From NCBI GenBank assembly GCA_024102815.1, contig JAGFJJ010000045.1, forward strand, positions 1-64,000: a stretch of 64,000 bases of DNA, read 5' to 3'. The DNA is from Phycisphaerae bacterium. GTDB lineage: Bacteria; Planctomycetota; Phycisphaerae; UBA1845. Shown one piece after another: positions 52,351-59,545 of this stretch (position 1 is the stretch's first letter; each line of letters starts with the position of its first letter). Position numbers and translations under genes: made by a program. The notes beneath the pieces are model-generated. The model saw only the letters and a list, made by a program, of their open reading frames with translations, searched no databases and had not been told where the DNA came from.

Positions 52351-53178
52351 ATGAACCTGACCACACGAATTCCCTTCGGCCTCGCCGGCATCGTGCTGCT
52401 TGCCTTCAGCGCGCCGACTTTCGCCGAGGAGCCCCAGCAGCGCTCTATCGAAGGATTGAAAGAAGTAACAACCGACTCCGGGTTGAAGTACTGGGATATC
52501 AAGGTGGGCGAAGGGGCCTCTCCCAAGGCCACGGACAAGGTCACCGTGCACTACTCCGGCTGGTTGAAGGACGGCACGCTGTTCGACAGCAGCGTGAAGC
52601 GCGGCCGGCCGGCGACCTTCCCCCTCAATGGCGTCATCAAGGGATGGACGGAGGGGCTTCAGACCATGAAGGTCGGTGGCATCCGCCGGCTCGAAATACC
52701 GTATGACCTGGCCTACGGAGAGTCCGGGCGCCCGCCGACCATTCCGCCCAAGTCCGACCTGATCTTCGAGGTCGAACTGCTCGACATTTTTGTCCCGCCC
52801 CCGCCTCCCACGCAGCGCTCCATTGAGGGGATCGAGCCCGTGGTACTGGACGGCGGACTGAAATATTGGGACATCAAGGCCGGTGACGGCGAGTCGCCGG
52901 CGTCGCCGTCCGCCATGGTGACGGTTCACTATTCGGGCTGGCTCAAGGACGGCACGCTGTTCGACAGCTCGATCACGCGCGGCCAGCCTGCGACCTTCCC
53001 GCTCAACCGGGTGATCAGCGGTTGGACGAAGGGTCTGGCGGACATGAAGGTCGGCGGAGTGCGCCGTCTGGAAATCCCGTATTCCATGGCCTACGGAGAG
53101 TCCGGCCGGCCGCCGACGATTCCGCCCAAGTCCGACCTGATCTTCGAGGTCGAGCTTCTCGGCGTGAGCGGCGGTTGA
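52351..53178 (+). CDS. Exported tandem FKBP-type peptidyl-prolyl isomerase
   Basis: 275 residues: signal peptide (cleavage near APTFAEE), then two FKBP domains. Domain 1 has [47 protein letters not shown] and [28 protein letters not shown]; domain 2 repeats this almost word for word ([47 protein letters not shown]). Active-site Tyr, FDSS Asp, Trp of the pocket floor and the IPP segment are present in both. The copies are joined by [14 protein letters not shown]. The near-identity indicates a recent internal duplication. First of four adjacent isomerase genes. Confidence 0.93.
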   Translation: MNLTTRIPFGLAGIVLLAFSAPTFAEEPQQRSIEGLKEVTTDSGLKYWDIKVGEGASPKATDKVTVHYSGWLKDGTLFDSSVKRGRPATFPLNGVIKGWTEGLQTMKVGGIRRLEIPYDLAYGESGRPPTIPPKSDLIFEVELLDIFVPPPPPTQRSIEGIEPVVLDGGLKYWDIKAGDGESPASPSAMVTVHYSGWLKDGTLFDSSITRGQPATFPLNRVISGWTKGLADMKVGGVRRLEIPYSMAYGESGRPPTIPPKSDLIFEVELLGVSGG

Positions 53179-53260
53179 TCGGGCAACGAAGGCTCCAACA
53201 GTCATTGGCGGGTTCGAGTGTTGAACCAGCCCGGCCAACGAAATCAGAAAGGAAACGTCC

Positions 53261-53896
53261 ATGCGATATATATCCAGTGCAATCATGCTGTTGGCTTGTT
53301 CAGCGGCAGCGTTCGCGGCGAATGACAAGCATCCCCGCGTGAAAATGCAGACCACGCTCGGCGACATCGTCATCGAGCTTGATGCCGAGAAGGCGCCAAT
53401 TTCCGTAGAGAATTTCTTGAAGTACGTCAAATCGGGATACTACGAGGGAACCATCTTCCATCGCGTCATTCCCACCTTCATGATCCAGGGGGGCGGATTC
53501 GATGCGGAGATGAACCCCAAGTCTTCCGGTCTCATGCCGCCCATCAAGAACGAGTGGCAGAACGGATTGAAGAACGTTCGTGGGACGATTGCCATGGCCC
53601 GCCAGGGGGGCAATGCCGACTCCGCGACGTCGCAGTTTTTCATCAACGTGGTGGACAACGAATTCCTCGACAAGCCCCAGCCGGACGGCGCCGCCTACGC
53701 GGTCTTTGGCAAGGTCGTTGACGGCATGGACGTGGTGGACAAGATCAGGAACACGGACACCCGGGTCCATCCCAAGTATCCGGGAGGCAAGGTCGTTCCC
53801 GTGGAGCCTGTCGTTATCCAGAAGGTCACGCTGCTCAAGGACGACAAGAAGGACTCCGACGAAGCCGGTTCCGACAAGCCGTCCAACGACGAATAG
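53261..53896 (+). CDS. Exported cyclophilin-type peptidyl-prolyl isomerase
   Basis: 211 residues with a Sec signal (cleavage near AFAAND). The cyclophilin fold is complete: [46 protein letters not shown] (catalytic Arg in FHR and the Phe/Met/Gln pocket), [27 protein letters not shown] and [15 protein letters not shown]. The C-terminal tail is charged ([14 protein letters not shown]). Predicted periplasmic folding helper. Preceded by AGAAAGGAAACGTCC and followed, 17 bases later, by a second cyclophilin. Confidence 0.94.
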   Translation: MRYISSAIMLLACSAAAFAANDKHPRVKMQTTLGDIVIELDAEKAPISVENFLKYVKSGYYEGTIFHRVIPTFMIQGGGFDAEMNPKSSGLMPPIKNEWQNGLKNVRGTIAMARQGGNADSATSQFFINVVDNEFLDKPQPDGAAYAVFGKVVDGMDVVDKIRNTDTRVHPKYPGGKVVPVEPVVIQKVTLLKDDKKDSDEAGSDKPSNDE

Positions 53897-53913
53897 AAGG
53901 GGGGTCCCTGACA

Positions 53914-54432
53914 TTGAATGCCGTTATCAAGACCAATCGCGGAGAGATCCACCTCGAACTCTTCCCTGACGAAGCGCCGGCGACCGTCGCCAGCTTCGCG
54001 AACCTGGCGCGGCGGGGATACTACGACGGGTTGACCTTTCATCGCGTCATCGACGATTTCATGATCCAGGGCGGTGATCCCACGGGCACGGGCGCCGGTG
54101 GTCCCGGCTACCAGTTCGAGGACGAGTTCACTCCCAAGCACAAGCATGACGGTCCCGGCGTGCTCTCCATGGCCAATGCCGGGCCGAAAACCAACGGCAG
54201 CCAGTTCTTCATCACGCATGTCGAGACTCCCTGGCTGGATGGAAAGCACACCGTGTTCGGCCGGGTTACGGACGGGCAGGATGTGGTGAACGCCGTCCGA
54301 CAGGGTGATGTCATGGAATCGGTACGGGTCGAGGGTGACACGGCCGCGCTCTTCGAATCGCAGAAGAAGAGGCTGGCGGAATGGAACCGGGCGCTGGATC
54401 GCAAGTTTCCTGAGAAATCGGCCAAGAGCTAG
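53914..54432 (+). CDS. Cyclophilin-type peptidyl-prolyl isomerase, probably cytoplasmic
   Basis: 172 residues, no signal peptide. Complete small bacterial cyclophilin: [93 protein letters not shown]. The C-terminal 30 residues add a charged helix ([17 protein letters not shown]). The start is TTG with a GGGGGG stretch about 12 bases upstream. Its neighbours on both sides encode exported isomerases, so this one may serve the cytoplasm. Confidence 0.92.
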   Translation: MNAVIKTNRGEIHLELFPDEAPATVASFANLARRGYYDGLTFHRVIDDFMIQGGDPTGTGAGGPGYQFEDEFTPKHKHDGPGVLSMANAGPKTNGSQFFITHVETPWLDGKHTVFGRVTDGQDVVNAVRQGDVMESVRVEGDTAALFESQKKRLAEWNRALDRKFPEKSAKS

Positions 54433-54487
54433 TTCGTAACAAGCGGGCGCCGAGCGGGCGTTCGTCGGGCGAGAACAAGGAACGAAT

Positions 54488-55618
54488 ATGAACCGATGGA
54501 TTGCTGTCGGGTGTATGGCGGCGCTGAGTCTTGCGGGCTGCAAGTCTCCGCAACCGCGTGGAGGCTACGAGGATTCCCATTCCGCTGCCGCCGGACGAAC
54601 GACCACGCGGCCTGCCGGGGAAGTGGTCAATCCCCGTTTGGCGTTCGATACGACGCTCGGCATGTTTGTGGTCGAGCTCGACGCGGACAAGGCCCCCGAG
54701 ACGACGCGGAACTTCATGCAGTACGTCTTGGCCGACTACTATGACGGACTGATCTTCCATCGCGTCCTGCCGGGCACGCTGATCCAGAGCGGACGGTTCA
54801 CGCCCGATTTCGCCACGCGAAAGGAAGGCCTGCGCGAGGGCATCGATCCGGAATACTTCAACGGTCTGCTGAATGAACGCGGCATGATCGCGATGATCCG
54901 TTCTCCGTTGATGGCGAAATCGACCAAGGCCGAGTTCTTCATCAACGTCCGGAACAACTACCTGCTCGATGATCCCGAGGGCGGGCAATATGTCGCCTTC
55001 GGGCGGGTGGTCGAAGGCATGGAGAACGTGGACAAGATCGCCCAGGTGCAGGTGGTGGCCAATCCCAAGTTCGCCGCGGGCCAGTTGAAGGAAGTGCCCA
55101 TCGAGCCCGTCGTGATTCACGACGTCCGCCTCGTTTCCGAATTCAACGCGGTTGCGCTCGATCGGCTGATCGAGGTGCGTCGTGAGGAAGCCCGCCGGCG
55201 CGAGCAGGAAGCGATTGAAGAGCAGCAGCGCCGACTTGCCGAGACCGCCGATGCCCTGCGAAGCGAGTGCACGGAGCCCATGGAGACGACGGAGAGCGGC
55301 GTCCAGTACTGCGTCGTTCGCCATGGGGCGGGGGCGATCCCCATCGAGGGCGACCAGGTTCTCCTGAACTTCCGCGGGCGACTTCCTGACGGGTCCGTCT
55401 TGAACGATACGTTTGCTGACCCGAACCCGCCGCGCAAGCGCCTTTCCGAGCTCATTCCCGGTCTGCGCGAGGTGGTCATGCAGATGCGCGAAGGGAGCCG
55501 CTACAACGCTATCATTCCGCCGGAGCAGGCCTTCGGTGCGGAAGGCGTCCCGGGCAGGATACCGTCCAACGCCACGATCCTGTTCGAGGTGGAACTGCTG
55601 GAGATTCTGCCCCGATAA
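54488..55618 (+). CDS. Lipoprotein with fused cyclophilin and FKBP domains
   Basis: 376 residues. Lipobox LSLAGC (Cys 18) predicts membrane anchoring. Residues about 48-215 are a cyclophilin domain ([47 protein letters not shown]) whose Gln/Gly pocket is altered (LIQSG instead of MIQGG). A charged helical linker ([20 protein letters not shown]) leads to an FKBP domain 260-376 with a weakened active site ([17 protein letters not shown] in place of [15 protein letters not shown]) but an intact [20 protein letters not shown]. Cyclophilin-FKBP dual-family proteins are rare (described in Flavobacterium, Treponema and apicomplexa). Loss of key residues suggests chaperone rather than isomerase function for the FKBP half. 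Confidence 0.9.
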   Translation: MNRWIAVGCMAALSLAGCKSPQPRGGYEDSHSAAAGRTTTRPAGEVVNPRLAFDTTLGMFVVELDADKAPETTRNFMQYVLADYYDGLIFHRVLPGTLIQSGRFTPDFATRKEGLREGIDPEYFNGLLNERGMIAMIRSPLMAKSTKAEFFINVRNNYLLDDPEGGQYVAFGRVVEGMENVDKIAQVQVVANPKFAAGQLKEVPIEPVVIHDVRLVSEFNAVALDRLIEVRREEARRREQEAIEEQQRRLAETADALRSECTEPMETTESGVQYCVVRHGAGAIPIEGDQVLLNFRGRLPDGSVLNDTFADPNPPRKRLSELIPGLREVVMQMREGSRYNAIIPPEQAFGAEGVPGRIPSNATILFEVELLEILPR

Positions 55619-55695
55619 GGGGATCCAATGCGGTTTTCGGCGCGGCCTCCCGTTTCGGGGTCGGCCGGTGGAGAAATTGCGACCAATCCGTTACA

Positions 55696-56124
55696 ATGAT
55701 TCAGCCCGCTGAGGGACATTTGCGATTAGAATATCCCACGAAGCCGTCGCCCATGGAGGCGAGCACGAGAGTTCGGCTGGTGCGCGAGTTTACGTTTGAG
55801 GCGGCCCACCGCCTCCCCAACGTTCCGCCCGACCACAAGTGCTTTCGACTCCACGGACACAGCTTCAAAGTGGAGCTCGTTTGCGAGGGGGATATTGATC
55901 CGGAAACGGGGTGGCTGGTTGACTTCGGTAAACTGAAACAGTTGTTTCAACCGCTCCTCGACCGGCTCGATCACCATTACCTCAACGAGATTGAAGGGCT
56001 GGAGAACCCGACTTCGGAAATTCTGGCGCGGTGGATCTGGACGCGGCTCAAGCCCGGCCTGCCTGTCCTCGCCCAGGTGAATGTGGCGGAAACGTGCAAC
56101 GCCCGATGTGAATACCGCGGCTGA
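55696..56124 (+). CDS. queD: 6-carboxytetrahydropterin synthase (QueD family)
   Basis: 142 residues. Converts dihydroneopterin triphosphate to 6-carboxy-tetrahydropterin in queuosine synthesis. Zinc His ligands in [10 protein letters not shown] and [12 protein letters not shown]; the catalytic Cys in [10 protein letters not shown]; the C-terminal [11 protein letters not shown] is typical of QueD. The start is uncertain: this ATG gives a 19-residue non-conserved extension and an ATG 57 bases later ([10 protein letters not shown]) agrees better with family length; neither has a clear ribosome-binding site. FolE, which makes the substrate, is elsewhere in the window. Confidence 0.9.
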   Translation: MIQPAEGHLRLEYPTKPSPMEASTRVRLVREFTFEAAHRLPNVPPDHKCFRLHGHSFKVELVCEGDIDPETGWLVDFGKLKQLFQPLLDRLDHHYLNEIEGLENPTSEILARWIWTRLKPGLPVLAQVNVAETCNARCEYRG

Positions 56125-56199
56125 CGCACGCTTCTGAAGGCGGGAATCATTGTTTTCACGCAATGGGATGAATACCTCGATTTGGAAGGAGCAGGATCT

Positions 56200-57258
56200 A
56201 TGAAGCGATGGTTGACGACGATCTGTGCGGTGGTGGCGGTTGGTCTGATGACGGCCGCGACGTATGCGTGTGACAAGCCTTGTGCCGGCTGCAAGAGCGC
56301 CGGCGAGTCAGGATGCGCGTTCGCCAAGCCGGCTCAAATGGCGTCGGACAAGGCCGGCTGCGAAGGCAAGTGCGCCGAGAAGTGCAAGGGCGATTGCAGC
56401 AAGTGTGACGGCAAGTGCGACGGCGACTGCAAGAACGCCCGCCTCGCTTCCGATACCGGCTGCGCGCACGCCAAGCAGGCCAAGACGGATTCGGCCGACG
56501 GCGGCTGCCCCCATGCCAAGGCCCAGACGGCTTCCTCCGAGGGTGGCTGCGGACACGCCAAGCAGGCCCAGATGGCGTCCTCCGAGGGCGGTTGTGGACA
56601 TGCCAAGGCCCAGATGGCTTCGGACAAGGGAAGCTGCGGCGGCTGCAAGGGCTCCTGCGATGGCAAGTGTGACGGTGGCTGCAAGGGTCTCAAGGCGGTG
56701 CTCACCTCCCTCCCTTCCATGCAATATCGCGTAGGCGATCAGACCATGTCGTGCCCGAAGTCGGCCGCCAAGATGGCCCAGGATTCGGGCAAGTCGATGC
56801 AGTATGTCGTCGCGGATAAGACCTTCGACAACCGTCACGATGCCCTGGTCGAGCTCGCCAGCATGCTGGAGGCCGAGGCCGAGTCCATGCAGAGCATGCA
56901 GTATGCCGTTGGCGACGAGGCTGTTCAGTGCCCCATGACCGCCAAGAGCATGGCCGAGAAGGCCGGCAAGCCCATGCACTATCGCGTGGCGGGCGTCGAC
57001 TTTGAGAGCAAGGATCAGGCGGAGAAGGCCGTGCAGCTCGTGAAGGACGCTGCCGCGAACGTCAAGATCAGCTACAAGGTGGGCGAGAAGAGCTTCTGCT
57101 GCGACAAGATGGCCGGTGTTGAGGCCAAGAAGACCAGCGACTCCATCCACTACATCGTGGGCCAGACCGAAGTCGATGATGACGCCGAAGCCAAGGTGGT
57201 ACTGGCCAACGAGCGCATCCGCTCGATGGTCGAGGCCGCCTCGTCGCTGACGTCGTAA
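56200..57258 (+). CDS. Secreted Cys/His-rich protein with three copies of a two-part repeat
   Basis: 352 residues. Signal peptide with cleavage near TYACD. Residues about 24-165 are a metal-binding-like region: KCAEKCKGDCSKCDGKCDGDCKN, three GGCxHAK units (GGCPHAK, GGCGHAK twice) separated by AQMAS-type spacers, and CGGCKGSCDGKCDGGCKG. The C-terminal 180 residues contain three copies of a unit: (Y/K)-x-V-G-D-x-x-x-x-C-P/D-x-x-A (MQYRVGDQTMSCPKSA, MQYAVGDEAVQCPMTA, ISYKVGEKSFCCDKMA) each followed by a Cys-less half (MQYVVADKTFDNRHDA, MHYRVAGVDFESKDQA, IHYIVGQTEVDDDAEA). The repeat matches no family I know. GGAAGGAG precedes the ATG. The Cys part resembles the small lipoprotein at 4.6 kb. Confidence 0.85.
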   Translation: MKRWLTTICAVVAVGLMTAATYACDKPCAGCKSAGESGCAFAKPAQMASDKAGCEGKCAEKCKGDCSKCDGKCDGDCKNARLASDTGCAHAKQAKTDSADGGCPHAKAQTASSEGGCGHAKQAQMASSEGGCGHAKAQMASDKGSCGGCKGSCDGKCDGGCKGLKAVLTSLPSMQYRVGDQTMSCPKSAAKMAQDSGKSMQYVVADKTFDNRHDALVELASMLEAEAESMQSMQYAVGDEAVQCPMTAKSMAEKAGKPMHYRVAGVDFESKDQAEKAVQLVKDAAANVKISYKVGEKSFCCDKMAGVEAKKTSDSIHYIVGQTEVDDDAEAKVVLANERIRSMVEAASSLTS

Positions 57259-57306
57259 GAAATGCTCGGCGGGAATCGCCGATCCAACTCGAGTCGATCA
57301 TTGTGG

Positions 57307-57340
57307 AAGCCCGGGGGCGTGTCTCCCGGGCTTTCTTTTT
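57307..57340 (+). terminator. Rho-independent terminator
   Basis: AAGCCCGGG and CCCGGGCTT form a strong stem around GGCGTGTCT, followed by TTCTTTTTT. It terminates the Cys/His-rich gene. The 140 bases from here to the convergent SMUG1 gene show no gene. Confidence 0.9.
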
Positions 57341-57480
57341 TCCGGGTGGCGCTCCGACGACAACCGGAATCCGGCACCCGTGCCCGGAGTACCGCTCGAT
57401 TCCGCCTCGCTTTCGTTGTGCCGTACCGGCCTTGGTCCTTGGCCAAACTCGATGCAATTGCCGGCAGGACAGGGAGCGGC

Positions 57481-58221
57481 TTACAGCACACCCATGTCCG
57501 CCAGTTGCCGTTCGATCGTCTCTACCCAGCCGCGATTCGCCGCGGGGCTGGCCGGGCTGGGATGGAGGATTGAGCCGATCTGCACCCTGCTGTTGACGAG
57601 GGCGACTCTGGCTCGCTTCTCGGCAAAGCCCCCGATGCCGATCACACGCTTCGGCGCCAGCACCTCGACGCTTTGGCGAAGTGCGTCGTCGCAAGCTTCC
57701 AGCAGCGGTTCGCGCTCTCGGGCCGGCAGTCGATCGGGAGTCAGATTCCGTCCGGACGCCTCCAGGAAGAGCAGCGGGCAGTAGTTGGCCACGAAGAAGT
57801 TCTTGAAGAACCGTTCCGGATTCCTGAACCGCCTCCGAGCCCAGCCCCAAAAACGCTCGCCGCTGACTTCACTGCGCCCGCACGCGAAGCCTTCGACCTT
57901 TCGCCTGGGATGCTCGCTTCTCGGGTGGCCAATCTCCGCATTGATTCCCAGCCAATCGCGGACGGCATGGACTTCGCCAAAGGGCACGCCGGTCTGGGCC
58001 ATGCCCCACGGGCCGGGGTTCATGCCCAACAGGACGACGCCCCCGCCGCCCGTTGCGAAGCGGCGAAGGTATTGCTCGTACGCGGAGCGGGCATAGATCA
58101 GCGGGTTGTATACGTGTGAAACGGGGGACTCAAAGGAAAGGCGGCCGAGCCTCCGGCAAAGCCGGTCGGCAATCTTCAGCAGATCGTCAGCCGGATCGGC
58201 GTCCCGTCGGGAACTAGGCAT
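57481..58221 (-). CDS. SMUG1-type uracil-DNA glycosylase
   Basis: 246-residue base-excision enzyme of the single-strand-selective monofunctional family (UDG family 3). Uracil pocket: LLGMNPGPWGMAQTGVPFGEV with catalytic Asn (about residue 65); the family-defining EVSGERFWGW, NYCPLLFLEASGRNLTP and RVIGIGGFAEKRA; and the C-terminal ILHPSPASPAANRGW with the catalytic His. The ATG overlaps the end of the FIST gene by eight bases (start lies inside that gene), so it is translationally coupled. SMUG1 is best known from animals but occurs in scattered bacteria including planctomycetes. Confidence 0.93.
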   Translation of the reverse strand: MPSSRRDADPADDLLKIADRLCRRLGRLSFESPVSHVYNPLIYARSAYEQYLRRFATGGGGVVLLGMNPGPWGMAQTGVPFGEVHAVRDWLGINAEIGHPRSEHPRRKVEGFACGRSEVSGERFWGWARRRFRNPERFFKNFFVANYCPLLFLEASGRNLTPDRLPAREREPLLEACDDALRQSVEVLAPKRVIGIGGFAEKRARVALVNSRVQIGSILHPSPASPAANRGWVETIERQLADMGVL

Positions 58222-59392
58222 TGCGCTCTCGGAACAGGGCGATGCTGGCGGTAAAACCGTGAATGAAGTTCCGCTGTCCGACGGGTCCGAATTCCCCTCC
58301 GCAGAAGAACCCCGCGACCGGCACGGGTCCGAGCAGCTCGCGGAGAACGCCCACGTCGTGACCGGCTTTGGGCCACATGTTTGTTCCCCGTCCGTTGCAG
58401 GAGAAGAGCATCGCCCCGGCGACTTCGCGCTCCTTTTCCGTCGCGAGCATCGCCCGCAGGTCTTCGTCGGCGCTGGCCGCGTCGCGCACGTGGAACTGCA
58501 CCGTCGCGCCCACTTTGGCATGTCCGGCGATTCCCAGGGCGCCGCTTGCGCGATCGGCCCCGAGGATGTTCTGGATGAGGAAGTCGCCCCGCCCGAACGC
58601 GGCCTTGCGCTCGTCAATCACGCGGCCGAGGAAGAGCGCCTGCCGGGCCAGCTCGTCGTCCTCCTTGGGCAGTTGGACGATGACATCGTGCAGTTGTTCC
58701 AGTGCCGGTCGGCCGCCCAATTGCTGAATCACATTGCGCTCGCCCTTGGTGATCACGAAGGGCCGGCCGATCGGGCGGCATCCCTGCGAGACCACGGTGG
58801 ACACATCGAGGCGCCCGGAGAGTGTTACGCCGACGATGCCCTCCTCGACCAGCTCCCCGGCGACGATCAGGCGATTCTCGCCCGGAGCGTGGCCTCCGCT
58901 GGCGATCCCGCCGACCACGGGAGAACCCGGAAAGAACTGGTTGATCTGCTCAATGAACTCGGCGACGTCCACGCGAAACGGGTCGGCCAGGGAGATGAAC
59001 GTCGCCCCGCTCTCGGGAGAGACTCCGACGAGAGGTTCCCAGTCGAATTCGGTTCGCGCCGACTCGAGCTGGTTTTGGCGGATATGAAACGGGCGGACGG
59101 AAACCTCCGGCAAAGAGGCCGCGAGAAGCGACAGGGACGGCGTCCGCTCGACCTCCTGGTCGAAACCGATCGTGCCCTCGGCCGTGCACCCCAGCAGAAC
59201 CGCACTCGGGAGTGTCGACAGGACCCGGTCAACGATCTCTGGAAGGTCGTCCTCGAAATGGGGTGTGACAAACAGCAGGGCCAGGTCGACCATGCCCGGC
59301 GTGACGCGCGAATCGATCGGGCGCAGGATCTCATCCACCGCCCGGTCGGCCCGGGCGGCGGTCGTCACGGAGGATGCGAAACGGATGGTCAT
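58214..59392 (-). CDS. FIST-domain sensor protein
   Basis: 392 residues. FIST_N: LALLFVTPHFEDDLPEIVDRVLSTLPSAVLLGCTAEGTIG, SLSLLAASLPEVSVRPFHI; FIST_C: VVSQGCRPIGRPFVITKGERNVIQQLGGRPALEQLHDVI, and the closing AMLFSCNGRGTNMWPKAGHDVGVLRELLGPVPVAGFFCGGEFGPVG. FIST domains are proposed small-molecule sensors usually found with signal transduction proteins; here the protein has only FIST and is in an operon with a DNA glycosylase, so the ligand and role are unknown. ATG of MTIRFAS chosen; a TTG four codons earlier is possible. Confidence 0.9.
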   Translation of the reverse strand: MTIRFASSVTTAARADRAVDEILRPIDSRVTPGMVDLALLFVTPHFEDDLPEIVDRVLSTLPSAVLLGCTAEGTIGFDQEVERTPSLSLLAASLPEVSVRPFHIRQNQLESARTEFDWEPLVGVSPESGATFISLADPFRVDVAEFIEQINQFFPGSPVVGGIASGGHAPGENRLIVAGELVEEGIVGVTLSGRLDVSTVVSQGCRPIGRPFVITKGERNVIQQLGGRPALEQLHDVIVQLPKEDDELARQALFLGRVIDERKAAFGRGDFLIQNILGADRASGALGIAGHAKVGATVQFHVRDAASADEDLRAMLATEKEREVAGAMLFSCNGRGTNMWPKAGHDVGVLRELLGPVPVAGFFCGGEFGPVGQRNFIHGFTASIALFRERNA

Positions 59393-59545
59393 GCTACCGG
59401 CCAACTCGGGACCGTCTGAGCATCGGCCCGCGTCTTCGGGTGGCGCGGCGCATGCGGCTCAGGTCCCCTTGAGACCTTAGTCCGAGGTGGCCCGGGAGGC
59501 AATTCGCCGCTAAGCTGAGGATGTCGCCCACGACTCGAATTTGAC

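Noticed and set aside
57481..58617. 378-codon form of the SMUG1 gene
   Set aside because: The upstream 132 codons lie inside the FIST gene in another frame and have no SMUG1 similarity; the ATG at 58221 gives the family length.
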